Assembly (NCBI RefSeq): GCF_041381155.1
Contig: NC_091142.1
Location: forward strand, 36,257,604 to 36,321,603
Length of the DNA: 64,000 nt
DNA from: Argopecten irradians
Lineage: Eukaryota; Mollusca; Bivalvia; Pectinida; Pectinidae
Reading direction: 5' to 3'
A program made the translations under genes and the position numbers. Of this stretch, positions 49,835 through 62,090 are shown one piece after another (within the stretch, counting starts at the first letter, position 1; each line of letters starts with the position of its first letter). Below the pieces are notes generated by a model. That model did no database searches. It was not told the origin of the DNA and saw nothing but the letters and a program-made list of their open reading frames with translations.

Positions 49835-51725
49835 ACTTTTTATCTTTATTGATTTTGGAAAAGCATTTGATTCGGTCTCATGGGGTTGTTTACATAAAGT
49901 AATTAAAAAAACTAATTTCGGAAAAAGCACAAAAAGATGGATAGAAACATTATATAATAATACATTTTCAACAGTTACACAAAAATTGTTTTCTATCAGA
50001 TTTTTTTTAATATACAGAGATGTTGCAGAAAAGGTGATCCTGTCTCCCCATACCTTTTTTACTTGTTGCTGAAGTGCTGGCTATTCTCATTAAAATAACA
50101 GAAATATCAAGGGCATTGAGGTTTATCAAAAGACCATAAACTTTCACAGTTTACAGATGACACATCAATGATTTTAGATGGATCTCAAAACTCATTCAAT
50201 GAAGCTTTTAATGTGTCAGATCTTTTTGGTAAGACTTCTGGCTAAAAAGTCAATAATGACAAAACTAAAGTTATTTGGATTGGGAAGAACAAAATCAGTG
50301 CTGACGTATTCAATCATAGATGGAAACTTAAATGGGGTGAAACAAAATTCAATTTGCTTGGTATTGATTTTTCAGTTAATTTAGATGAAATGACTAGTAT
50401 GAATTACACAAAAGTGCAAACTAATATACAAAATATCTTTGGTTATTGGTAAAGGAAACTCCTTACTCCTATTGGAAGAATAGTAGTTTTGAAATCAACT
50501 ATTTTACCTAAATTCAATCATTTGTTTATATCCTATTCTACCCCGGGAAACACTTCCATCCAACATTTGAACACCTTATTCTTTAGATTCATTTGGCAAT
50601 CACCAGTTGATAAAATCAAAAGAAAATCTTTAATATCAAATTATGAAAATGGTGGTCTTAAAATGGTTGATAATTCTGAATTCGTATCTTGTTTGAAATC
50701 TACATGGATTCGAATGGTTCTTAAAAATAATAGAAAATGTTGGACTAATATTTGTGAAGCACAACACTTCCCAATATCATATGTATCAGATTTAGGAACT
50801 GATTTTATCAAAAATCATAGAACAAATGATATGTGTTTGCATTGACAATAAATCCTTTTTTAACAAAAATGGTTTGATAAAGATGTCTGAAATGTTTGTG
50901 ATTTATTAGACCAAGAGAATAATTTATTTTCTTTCTTTTAATAATTTCAAACAAAGATTCTGGATAGAATCAGAAAATTGTTTGCTTTACCGAAGTACAT
51001 GTATATGCAGTTGTATCAAGAAAATATTTAAGAATCTGAATTTAAACCTAAGTGTGTAAAATAAACTAGATAGACCATTCATACCTAGCCATATTCATAG
51101 TTTAAAATAATTAAGGGATGTAAAGACATGTATTTTTGTTTAATTGAAAAAAAATTAAATGTTCGATAACATCAGAGCAGAAATGGAAGCAACAAGCTGT
51201 CTTTAGAAACATACACTGAAAAGAAAAACAAATATAAAATACTTTTTTTCAAATTACCAAAGATACATCAATACAATGGTTCCAGTATAGACTACAACAC
51301 CGTATACTCCCTTTGAATAATTACTTAAAAATTATAAATATTTCTGAAATTAATATATGTAATATATGTAATACAGAAGTTGAAATCATAGAAGATGTTT
51401 TTTGGTATTGTCAAAAATCTTTTGAAACATGGCAAGATATGAAAAGAAAAATATATGGAAAAACTAATAATGTGGTGGAATTTAAATTAGGAATAATACT
51501 CTTTGGTGAGACTGATAATTTGTTAATACGTATACCTCTCAATTTCATTATTCTTTATACGTAGTTTTATAGTTTTTTCTGTATCAAGAAAAAAACAAAA
51601 CATTAATTTGGAAGGTTTGAGTGAGCTTTTGTATACAAAATATAATGTTGAAAAAAACTGTCAATTAAAAATGGATGTATTAAGAAATTCGATCAAATAT
51701 GGTTCCATTAGAACTATTTTTTGAA
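49835..51725 (+). pseudogene. Decayed L1/Tx1-like LINE, reverse transcriptase to C-terminus
   Basis: Fragments in all three plus frames follow the order of an L1-clade ORF2. They are FIDFGKAFDSVSWGCLHKVI (about 49840), the RT/thumb residue series RRLLTPIGRIVVLKSTILPK (about 50450-50505), LNTLFFRFIWQSPVDKIKRK (about 50570-50625), YENGGLKMVDNSEF (about 50645) and a C-terminal zinc-knuckle-like CNICNTEVEIIEDVFWYC (about 51360-51412). The FADD box is replaced by LQMTHQ at a frameshift near 50150. Endonuclease is missing. It is older than the two elements further right, judging by the density of stops. Confidence 0.75.
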
Positions 51726-53170
51726 ATATGCCAATCGATGTTTTAATCGATGTTTTATGTTATATATATGGATATACATTGTATAGACTAAAATCTTCAT
51801 AGTCATATCTTTTATTTTCTTGATAGACAAGTGTTTGCATAGTCAGATTTCCAGAAAACAAACATTGTCCGAAACAGCGTTATCATCCGTCTTTGCATTT
51901 AAAATATCTCCAATTAGATATTTTGTGTATTCATGTGACAGGAGTGACGTACACGCATACTGAGGTAACTATTGAATCTCCTGAAGATTCCTGGTGATAA
52001 CTCGGTTTTAACTCCGACCAACAATTCATTAGGTATTTTTATACCATTACAATGCTTTTAACACATATTCTGTTTTGATTTAAAATACAAATTGAATTGG
52101 ATATAATAACAAATCTTTCTTGTTATTTTATAATCCGTCAATTAGGAGGAAAATTTGTTTACATTTCAATATGATTTCATTGTAAAAATTCTTACTGACA
52201 ACCGAGTACTGACGAGCATAATGATTGTCTGTGCATTCTTAGGATCAGTCTTAAAATAAGACCAAAAACATCTTATTATGAATTCAAAGCAAATTTGTCA
52301 TCTTTGAAAAGGTAAAATATAAACTAAATATCGTAATTAAAGTGCATTTAGATTATTATATGACGCAAAATCTTATATATCGAATTGTAAACTAGAAGTA
52401 CTAAAGTAGTCCGATCCTGCGCTGGGTTTGTATTCACACATGTACGTCATTGCGATTATACGCTAATTTGAACGCAACTCCCCTCCCATCGACTATATAG
52501 CGGCACATATAAATATATATCAATTATCTTTAAATTTGTCACTTCACTGTCCAGAGGTAATAGTTTGTCTGAATGTCTAGGTTTTTATATGTTTTTAGTA
52601 TTAAAAATAACTCGTTATGTTATCTATGGTGCATGTTGTAGCATTCCTTATATTATACCCTAGCTGTATACAACTAGAGGATGAAAACAATAAAAAATGG
52701 AATATGTGTTCTGATGTATTGCTGTCCTTTATAACCGGAACCTTATGCGTCTGACTACCCTGTAAACTTCGTCTGAAAAATCCCGGCGATCTAGTCAATA
52801 GTCTGATCTAAGAATTAAGGTTCATGTTAAAAACCTTTGTGATATGGCTTCATGTTTCCGGCTTCAAGTTATACACAATGTCGAATTTACGTTCCCACTG
52901 TATGTCGACATGCTATCCTGCTCTTATGAATCTTTGACAACGATGATTTGCTGTGTATATTATTTTACACTTAGGAAGTCTTGATGAGACTTTTTATTTA
53001 AGGCTTATTGGATATTCTATTTGCTAGCGACTGCTTAAATATTCTCTAGTTGCATACATAACGTCGTTAATATACTCAATTGTCATAAAATTTCGGAAAA
53101 CTGTGGCCCGCGTTACTAGATTTCATCCTACTGAAATATCTTAATTGCATTAAAATCCAGTATTACATAC
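51726..53170. other. Intergenic or intronic, no firm gene
   Basis: One possible minus-strand exon begins near 52767 after TTTACAG (GSQTHKVPVIKDSNTSEHIF). It would be in phase 0 with the exon at 53171-53281, but no good donor follows, so it is not called. The rest is AT-rich without recognisable features. Confidence 0.35.
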
Positions 53171-53281
53171 CTCAGCACTTCCACTTCCAAAACCAATGAT
53201 GTCTGCTAGATCGTTATACCATCCCGCTGGGACTATGTCTGTGTGTACTTGGTCGTCAAGGCAGTATATCACGTGACGCAT
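53171..53281 (-). CDS. First coding exon of an unrecognised gene
   Basis: An ATG at 53281, preceded by an in-frame TGA, opens 37 codons (MRHVIYCLDDQVHTDIVPAG, then WYNDLADIIGFGSGSAE). They end exactly at a good donor, GAG|GTATGTAA, in phase 0. The composition is GC-richer and protein-like compared with the flanks. I do not recognise the family. Downstream exons are not identified; they may lie beyond the L1 remnant or the gene may be broken. It is too short to be certain and rests on the start, the donor and codon quality only. Confidence 0.45.
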
Positions 53282-54477
53282 GACAAGGGGTATTAGTCAT
53301 CGATCAAATTAGATAATAGGAACGTTATACGAAAATAAGTTAAGTTTTGATAAACTTATATTTAAAGCATATTTTGGTCACATTGGTATTAGATTTAACA
53401 TTCTTGGAGTTTAATGAGTCAATGTAAAAGTCGTCATTGATTGCCCCAAAAAGGCCCCATTTCTTCAGACGTTCTATATGTTAATTGTTTAGATAGGTTA
53501 CGTGTTTTAGATTTAGTATGAAGCAATACTGTATGTTTTAAATCTGAAAATCAATAATCGAAATACTTAGACCACATACCTTATTCTCTTATATCGCTTG
53601 TCTCCTATCTATACTATTTATGTAATTGCACATTGTGTAAGAATAACCTACTTTATTATATGTTACTTACGTGAGTAAATATTTCAGTCGTTAAAGGAGA
53701 TAAAGGCAGTACCTGTAATATATGTCCGAGTGTCACCAGTTTAACAGCCAATGTACATATACAATAGGAAACAAGTTATATTAGATATTTGGAAGCCTAT
53801 CTTCAATTATTTGAGAGTTATAATCAGATAAGGAGATACTGGTGGCACAGACACTTCTGTATCCTATGTATTTGTACATCCAATATGGAGGGTTTGATTT
53901 CAGTTTTATTTTCTTGGATAAAAATAACTAAAATAGGTATAGATTACAGCTTTGGGATCCTCCAGAAGTGCGTCTTGGCGGAAATGCTTGCTTTACTTGA
54001 AGCAAACATCAATGGCGTGGATTCAGAAAAAAAATGTTTAAAAATCTGCAGGATTGACCTATACAATAGATAAGCTTATTCCCCACATGTGACAGATATC
54101 CTCAATTTATGGTAGGTTTAAATAAATCTTCTACAATCGTGAAGCAAACATCATGATACGTAGCAGTAGTTCAGGTATTGTTCTTATCATGGTTTTCACA
54201 TACATGAAAAAGCGCACAAATTGTACAAATATTTATCTTAATATCATATTGCAAATGTTGTGCAGATTAATTATATATAGAGTTTACTTTTGTACAGATA
54301 TATTTTGCAGCTAAATGACTATATCAAGCTTTCTAACACACGATCACTCAGATCTTTATATGTGCCGTGTTTGTCATACTAAAGAATCCAGAAGAACTTT
54401 CGATATTTTATTTACCCCCAAAAGTTTTGAGAATTACTACCTTGCATTTACAGGTACAAACAAGAGCTGGAAATGAG
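53282..54477. other. Intergenic, no feature seen
   Basis: AT-rich. The 94-codon plus-strand frame at 53789-54073 has no support. Confidence 0.45.
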
Positions 54478-54755
54478 TTTTGGCAGTACTGCCAAAAATA
54501 ATGATATTTGCATATACAGTGTGGTGAAATGAGTACATATGGTCAGACCATGTTCAGTTCAGTTAACATTTTTACAGTTTTATTCATAATTGTAAAGTGA
54601 TTTCTGCACCTAAACTTACATGAGGCGTAAGAATGTCAAAGTGCATAAAAATTTTAATATACCATTAATGTTTGTCTGTCCATCTGAATTATTATCACAC
54701 CTTAATTAAATCAAACCTTATGGTATTCATTAGATTACCGAAGAAAAAATAATCT
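54478..54755 (+). repeat. Dispersed repeat immediately 5' of the Penelope-like element
   Basis: Partner of 26338-26665. The match ends about 30 bp before the first ORF of the Penelope-like element. Confidence 0.65.
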
Positions 54756-54784
54756 GGGAACAGGAACAACAGAGAAAAAGAGAG

Positions 54785-57353
54785 GTGTACAGTTCCGATA
54801 CAGTCACCATGTCTTTCTGGAACAGGCGTGTTACAGACATGGTCACATGTCGTCGGATTGTTCCTCCCAGACCCTTACCTCAGCAAAAGGCAGTTGTACT
54901 CAACAACTTGAAGATCGAGCTAAGGAATACAACGCAGGATTACATCAACAAAAGATGTGAAAAAAATGGTAGACCTAGGCGCTCGAATCTGACACAAGAG
55001 GAGCAGTCTGGGATAAAATCACTGAAGGATCGTGTCAAAAGTAAGGAGGTGGTAGTTATGCCGTCAGACAAAAGTGGGCGTATGACCATGAACAGTATGA
55101 GCAATTTCATTGAACTCATGCAGCCCCATCTCGATGATGATCCTACTATCAGCCATGAGGAACACGACAAACTCGAGAAGGAGATTGGAGCTCACGCTTT
55201 GCAATGGGTAGGTTCCTCACAATGGGGGAAAGGTGGGATGACCCAGATGGTATTCAACACCGACATTGGGACAGGGTAAAACAGGCACTTCGCACTACAA
55301 ATTGCATTGCACCGCCCTTGTATGGTTCACCGAAAGACCATAAAACCGCCAGTGAACGTGGTCATCCCCTAAGACCGGTATGCGGAGCTAACGAGAGCAT
55401 CAATGGTCCTCTTTCAGACACTCTCTCTGAGATAATCTCAACGTTGGGGGACGTTGCTGACGACATCGGAGTCATCAGTCGATCCACAGAGGATGTACTT
55501 GAAGCAGTGACATCGTACAATAACAACACAGCTCATGATGCCAGAGAACCAGTAGCTCTATCAATGGATGTTGCCGCCATGTATCCGAGCCTCAATGCCT
55601 TCGCCGTTGCGAAGGAAGTGAGTGAGGAGTTCCTTCGATCTGACCTGGAGGTAGTTGTGGATTCCGTTGAACTTGGTCTTTATCTTGCGATCATTTATCA
55701 GAATAAACGCAAGGACCTAGACGGGCTTGGCCTTGATGATAAGATACCCAAACGCAGGAGTCGTGGCAAAGACATCAAAATCACAACGGATGAAGTTACT
55801 TCAGCTAGGAGTAGGGGAGAAAGACCATCAGGTTCCGACAAGAGTCTATTTAGAGAACGTGAAAGTGTACCTAGGTCAGATGAGACACGTCTCATGTTCG
55901 CGTTGGCCTTGGAAGAGGGGATCAAAATAGTAATGAACCACCATACTTACACGTTTCAGGGAGACTTATACCACCAACAGAAAGGAGGTTCCATTGGTCT
56001 TAAATTATCTGGAGCGTTAGCCAAGATCCATATGATTTTCTGGTGCCGGCAGTTCAGGCAGAAAATGGCAGCAGCCACGGTGTCAACCTTCCTTAACCAC
56101 CAGGTATACTTACACAAAGTTTATGTGGATGACCAGAACCTTGTTGTGGAGGCGTTACCACCAGGTAGTAGGTTTGTTGAGAGCAAGATCGTGATTGTGG
56201 ATGAATTGGTGGAGAGTGATAGAATAAGACCAGCAGATGAGAGGACGGCGCAGATAATTAAAGAGGTTGCCAACTCAGTGTGCCCCTATACAAAAATGGA
56301 GGTTGACTATCCATCGGCCCATGATTCTGGAGGGATGCCGTTGCTGGACATTCAGGTCCAAATTCGCGACGCGGATGGGTCTGTGGACTGGAAGTTCTAC
56401 AAGAAAGAGGTTTCCAGCTCACAAGTCATCCTCAATCGCAGTGCACTCCCTGTGTCCGTGAAACGCCAATCCCTAATTCAGGACGGCATATGCCGATTGC
56501 GTAACACCAGACCATCTTTGGTACCAGAACTGCGCCAAGAGCTTATTGAGGATCTTGCAGAGATGATGCTGATCTCAGGATACCCAGAGTCTTTTAGGGC
56601 CAATGTAATCATTGCTGCCCTCAGAGGCTATGCCAATCAGGTATCCGCGAGCGAGCGTGGTGATACGCCACTATATCGGCATATATCTTGGAAGGAGAAT
56701 GAGCGCAGGTCTAGAAAGAACGTGAAAAAGGCTTCGTGGTTTCGACCAGCTGACACCGTAATTTTCGTACCATCAACTCCTGGTGCAGAACTTGCCAGAC
56801 GTGTGCGAGGGGTGACAGCGGTACAGGGGCCCAGACTTGACGTGAATATCAGGGTGGTTGAAACTGGTGGGCAGACGATCAAGCAGCAACTTGTTCGTAC
56901 CGACACTAAATTTGGTGGTGAGTGTCAACGAGGAGAGTGTGTGCTTGTCAGAGCAACCCTGGTTCTGGTTGTGGGTCATTACATTTCCGGTCCGGTGCGC
57001 TGTACAAAGCCACATGCAAAATCTGTGCCAAGCACAACACAGTGGCTGAGTACATTGGTGAAACCGGCCGAAATGCCTATACCCGGTTCCAGGAACACAG
57101 GCGCCAAGTAGAGAGTGGTAATCTCTCTAATGCTCTGGCTAAGCACTTGCTCGAAGAACACCCAGGAGACGAAGGTGACATTAGAAACTTCAAGTGTGAA
57201 GTCCTCAAGACCTTCTCCAAGCAACTCGAACGACAAGTTTTAGAGGCGGTCGCTATACACGGATCAGTTGCTGACAAGCTCCTCAATTCTAAGTCAGAAT
57301 GGGAGCAACCTGCCGTAGAGAGATTGGTGGTCACTAGGGAACCACGACTGTGA
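54785..57353 (+). mobile_element. Penelope-like retroelement with C-terminal GIY-YIG nuclease, frameshifted
   Basis: Three consecutive plus frames make up one ancestral protein. 54785 to about 55210 holds the N-terminal conserved block (VVVMPSDKSGRMTM). About 55211-56945 is the reverse transcriptase: PPLYGSPKDHK, SMDVAAMYPSL, HQQKGGSIGLKLSG and catalytic YVDD in KVYVDDQNL at about 56120. About 56945-57353 holds the end of a Cys linker (CxCxxC pattern) and the endonuclease (ALYKATC..., YIGETGRNAYTRFQEHR). Single-base indels near 55210 and 56945 break the frame, so this copy is inactive although RT and nuclease residues are preserved. Coding sequence is GC-richer than its surroundings, consistent with a fairly recent insertion. 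It lacks LTRs and an RNase H. Confidence 0.9.
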
Positions 57354-58185
57354 ACAGCAATATGTGATAGGAAATCTGATTAAAATACAGATCCTTATGA
57401 CAACTCCGGTGATAAGAGCATCTGACAGCGTCCCATGGGGGGTCATGTCATGTTCAGGTGACCTTTATACCACGTGTACTCACGACCACGTGTAGGTTCT
57501 GCACCTTGCTGCATCAACTGTATACGACATTTCGTCCCAGTATACATATACGGTAAGCTATGTTGTGCTCTTGGGGCGAGATGACGTTAGATGTGAAAGT
57601 TTTGGGGGCAGCAATTTGACTGGTCGTTATCAAGGATCACGTGGATGTGGCCCCTAGTCGGATTTTCTCTGATCCTTTTTATCAAACGTAATGATAATAG
57701 GAATCTGTGTTTAATTTTTATAAGATTTGATGTAATAGGCACTATGTCTACAGAATAGTGTGAGGTACGAGTTGTCTCAAAACAATAACATACCCTTAGT
57801 CGATTGTCAAACTTTTCTTTCGATTGCCACCTCGAAAAGCTGGTATGTCTGACATTTCGACCGTGCATGTGATTGCATATAATATCCCCTTTTGATACGT
57901 CAGTGTTATATATATATATGTTTATGGCTACACGAGTCTATCTGATAAAGTATCTTGTGGTTATAACCATTGTTTAAACACTGGGGTTGATTCAGTGCAC
58001 ATAGCATGTGGGGTCGAAATAACCCGCCATATACATCAAACGGGCCGAGACATTTCGTACCTGCACACAATAGATGTAAACAAACATGTCTTCCTCTTCT
58101 TCTTTGGTGAGTCACCAGCCGTCAATAGTGACGATTTTAGGTGAGTGATTGGCTCAGTGGCGTGGGGGAAGGGGTTATATACAGT
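57354..58185. other. Spacer between the Penelope-like element and the LINE
   Basis: The first about 150 bp may be Penelope-like 3' UTR (two CCACGTGT motifs near 57470-57495). Nothing else is recognisable. Confidence 0.4.
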
Positions 58186-58260
58186 GCATTTTTTTTTTTT
58201 TTCCTGGTGCTGGAATAGATAAAAGTAGATAGGTTAAAATCATGATAAAAAATGAGGTGT

Positions 58261-59834
58261 TTATTTGTGAGTGGGGGCTTCAAGGGCTACGTTGTTTATG
58301 TTTGCCTTGAAGCCCTCCAGTGTAGTGTTTTGTACTGTTGCCACAGGGAGGAGATTCCAGTATGTGATGGTGTGTGGGAAAAAGGAGTACTTAAATGTAT
58401 CCTTTGTGGCGGCGATGTGTCTGTATGCATAGGGATGTGTGTGTCTAGTGCGGGTGTCTACAGGTGTTAGGTATTGTTCTGGGTTGATGGCAACGAGATG
58501 GTGTGTGATTTTATATAGGAGGATGAGTCGTGATTGTAGACGGCGTGTTTGTAGTGTTGGCCATTGGAGTGTGTATAACATGTCTGAGACTGTTTTGTAC
58601 ATATCTTGCTGCTCTGCGTTGAGTTTTTTCTATTTGTTGTATTTGGCCAGTATTGTGTGGGTCCCAGATAGAGGAGCAGTACTCAAGTTTGGGTCTAACA
58701 AGTGCTTTATATGCGTGTTCTTTAATGTGTGGTGAATTGATTGTGAGGTTTCGTTTTAGGAAACCTAGTGTTCTGTTTGCATTTGCGGTGATGTTGTTTA
58801 TGTGTTTGTCCCATTGGAGGTTGTTTTGCAGTGTGAGGCCTAAGTATTTACTGTGTTTGACGTGTTCAAGTGAGTGGTTATGGAGAGTGTAGTTGTGGTG
58901 GATTTTGTTGCGTTTGGTGGTAGTGGAGATGACGTTGCACTTGTCGGGGTGAAATTGCATTAGCCAGTCGTGTTCCCATTGTCCTGCATTGTCAAGGTCG
59001 TGTTGTAGTTTCTGTGTGTCTTCTTGTTTATGTATGGTCTTGTAAATGATACTATCGTCTGCGAAAAGTCTAAGGGTGCTGTGTTTCATGTATTCATGTA
59101 GGTCGTTGATATATATATATTAAGAAAAGTATGGGGCCCAGACAGGTTCCTTGAGAGACTCCGGACGTCACTGGTATTTTGTGTGAGTGTTTGCCCTCAA
59201 GTATTACTGTCTGGGTGCGATGTGAAAGAAAATCTGTTATCCATGCATGTGTGTTACCTGTGATACCGTAGTATTTGAGTTTGTACTGAAGGCGTTTGTG
59301 TGGTACTTTGTCAAAGGCTTTTGCAAAGTCCATGATTATGATGTCTGTCTGCGTGTTGTTGTTGTGGTTTTGTGTGAGGTCGTGTATGAACGTGGCCAGT
59401 TGGGTTTCGCACGATCTGGAAGGTCTAAAGCCGTGTTGTTTGTCGTAAAGTATGTTGTTGTTTTCCAGATGTGACATGGTGGCGCTGGTGATTATATGTT
59501 CCATTAATTTGCATGTGATGCATGTGAGTGATATTGGTCTGTAGTTTGCGGGATTGTATTTGTCGCCTTTTTTGTAAATGGGATTGACATTTGCGTGTTT
59601 CCAGTCGTGGGGAAGTGTTCCTGTGGTGAGTGAGCATGTAAATATTTTTGTAAGGATTGGAGCTGTGATGTCTTTGAGTTCTTTCAATATTCTGCCATGG
59701 ATGTTGTCGGGGCCAGTTGCTTTATGCGGGTTTATATTGTTCAGTAGTTTGTGTATGCCCTGTTGTGTTATGTGGATGTCTGGCATAATTGGGTGTGGTG
59801 AAGGTCCTTTGTCAGGTATGGTTGTAAATGTTCT
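58261..59834 (-). pseudogene. LINE reverse transcriptase and C-terminal domain, two internal frame breaks
   Basis: RT motifs are in order: NPHKATGPDNIHGRILKEL, ANVNPIYKKGD, NYRPISLTCI, DFAKAFDKVPHKRL, GVSQGTCLGPILFLIYI, then after a TA-run indel RLFADDSIIY, FHPDKCNVI, YLGLTL and YKALVRPKLEYCSSIWDP. After a second break near 58590 the C-terminal domain follows (LQTRRLQSRLILLYKITHHL; ITYWNLLP). The catalytic FADD is intact. The arrangement and the YWNLLP tail are typical of CR1/L2/Rex1-group LINEs. Confidence 0.88.
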
Positions 59835-61702
59835 TGTGTGAAAGCAGACTGGAATTGTTGGTTTAAGATGTTGGCTTTGTCAGTTGTGTCCGTCAATAGA
59901 TGTCCGTCTTTCCGTAGGGCTGTGATGTCAGAGTTCTCTTTCTTAGTTGTTTTTATGTACGAGAAAAGTTTTTTGGGATTGTGTTTTTTGTTAGGGTGTG
60001 AGGATCGAGGTTCGTCTATTGGTATGTCTGTTATCATTTTTTCTAGGTAGTTGAGGTATGCGTTTCTGGTTTGTTTTTGTAGTTCTGATTTTGTTGCTTT
60101 ATATTTATGTTTGATTTCTGGTTTGGATTTATGCTGTTTGTGTAAGCGTTTGGATTTGTTTATGAGTTGGCGAATGGGGCGGGTTATCCAAGGGAGTTTG
60201 GATTTGTGTGTGATGTGCTTGGTGGGTATGTTTTTGTCTATGGATTTGTTTAGTGTTGTTTTGAAGGAGTGCCAGATCTCCTCTATGTTGTCGTTTGATC
60301 GTTCGTCCAGTTGTGTATTTAATTGTTCAAGGTCAGTCTTTATGTTGTCCCAGTTGGCTTTATTGTAGATGAGGATGTCTCTAGGTGGTCTTCTGATCTT
60401 TTTTAGTCGGACGTCAATTTCGGTGTAAACTATGTCGTGGTCTGATTTTCCTAGTGGTGGTAATATTTCTTGTTTGTTGATGATGGATGGCCTATTGGTT
60501 AGTGTAAGGTCTAATATGTGTTCTCCACGAGTGGGGGAAGCTGTCGTTTGAGTGAGAGACTTGTCATTGATGATGTTAAGTAGGTGTTGGTGTAGCTTAG
60601 GTTGTGGTGTGCTTGGGGTGGTGGTGTTGGTGTGCCAGTCTATATGGGGTAGGTTGAAGTCTCCACTGATGTATGTTATGGTGTTATTGTTTTGGCCTAT
60701 TCTATTTATGGAGTCTTCGAGGTGTTCGATTGATTTTCCTTTGTCTGAGGGTGGTCTGTAGTATGCGCCTACTGTTAGGTTATGTGAATTTGTCATGTTG
60801 ATGTTAATATATATAGATTCGTTGTCTGTGTCTAGTTCTTTTGCATGTTCTGAGTGGTATGCATTTGTTACTGCTATCAGAACTCCACCGTGGCTTTGTC
60901 CTTTTTTGTTTGGAGTTCTGTCTTTCCTGTATGTTGTGTAGGAGTGTGATGGGAAATATTCGTGGGATGGGATGTTATTGTTGAGCCATGTTTCTGTACC
61001 TATTACTATGTCCGGTTTGAGTGTGTGAAGCAGGTGTTCCAGTTCGGGTTTTTTATTGGAGATGGATTGGAAATTAATGGTAGCTATCCTAGTGGGTTTG
61101 ATGAATCTGTTGTTTGTGTTGGGCGAGGTGGTTTGTTTTTTTGGTGAGGAGGATGCTTTGGGAGGACCGGGACTTTTAGGGTCATCACTACTGGAGAGGG
61201 TGCTTGTGTCATGTAGGTGTGAAAATTTGTTTGAGATATCAGTTGGGGATGTATCAAAGAGTGTGGAGGAGAAATTTGGAAGACCACAGTTTAGGCAATC
61301 CCAGGTTACACCACTGTGATCCAAGTGCTTGAGTTGGGATTTATTTATCCCTTGGCAGTCAACATGGTACCAAACGTTGCAGGTGTCGCAACACACTGCA
61401 TTTGATTTCCATGTCACTGCCTTCGAGCATGTGCCACAGGGGTATCTGGGAGTCCTCGGACCGGGGTTTAGTTCAGTATCAGAAGCAATGGAGAGAAGAA
61501 GGATGAAAAGATAATTACTACTGGGTTTTATTGTTTTGTATTTTAGGCGTGTGAGAAGTGTGGGGCATATTGCTAAGCAATGTCGATGTATGTTTGTTTG
61601 CGGACGATTGGGGGCGAGTTGTCTTGTGATACTGCTTGGTGTGTTGTTTGTGAGCCAGAAGGCTAGAAGGGCTAATGAAAACATCAAAGAAGTGAGTTTC
61701 AT
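59835..61702 (-). pseudogene. LINE ORF, N-terminal part: 2A-like motif, PHD finger, APE endonuclease
   Basis: Residues 1-74 include two hydrophobic stretches (SLALLAFWL; LFILLLSIA). Residues 75-82 are DTELNPGP, matching the 2A ribosome-skipping consensus except for T at the V/I position. A PHD-type C4HC3 cluster follows at C89, C92, C105, C108, H113, C116, C136 and C139. The APE-type endonuclease starts at about residue 208 (TRIATINFQSI, GTETWL, SGDFNLPHIDW, GKSDHDIV). After about residue 490 comes the linker to the RT. The frame is lost near 59835. If 2A works, a short leader peptide of about 80 residues would be released from the PHD-EN-RT protein. Confidence 0.85.
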
Positions 61703-62090
61703 AATGTGTATTGTGTGCGGTGTTTGTCTGGATTGTGTGGGGATTTAGTATAAGAGGCTGGGACAGGATCAGCTGAAGATGGTACGAAGGGAAACCGGAA
61801 GTTGGTTTGGTAAGATGGCGAGATGGGAATAGATCGGGTAGGGCAGAAAAAATATTGCAATAGGACAATAGAAGAAGCGGAGGGACGAAATAAGTATCGG
61901 ACTGGGTAAGGGGGGCTATGAGAGAGATAGGGGAACAGTTGTGATGGGTAAGGTGCAATTTGAATTTGGAAATACGGGCAGAGAATGAGGACAACAGCAA
62001 GTGAGTGATACCTGGAAGCCACGCATGCGCCAATCCCTGTAGACGAACACGTTGTGTTAGTGTTATTTCGGACTGAAGAAGGCCCTATAG

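Larger units (their letters stand above)
58186..62090 (-). mobile_element. CR1/L2-type LINE, nearly full length, frameshifted
   Basis: The 3' end is an A-tail (T run at 58188-58202 on the plus strand). In reading order it has a 5' leader (about 62090-61703), PHD finger, APE endonuclease, reverse transcriptase with FADD, and a C-terminal domain. Three frame breaks lie near 59835, at a TA run near 59110-59120, and near 58590. The 5' boundary is approximate. The 171-codon frame at 61518-62033 overlaps the ORF start in another frame and looks like leader sequence. RNase H is not seen, as expected for CR1/L2. Confidence 0.88.

Noticed and set aside
55204..55279. Programmed frameshift between the Penelope-like reading frames
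   Set aside because: A second unrelated indel near 56945 and the absence of a slippery site argue for ordinary decay.
58252..61748. Many plus-strand frames rich in V, C, W and F across the LINE
   Set aside because: They are antisense shadows of the minus-strand LINE protein.
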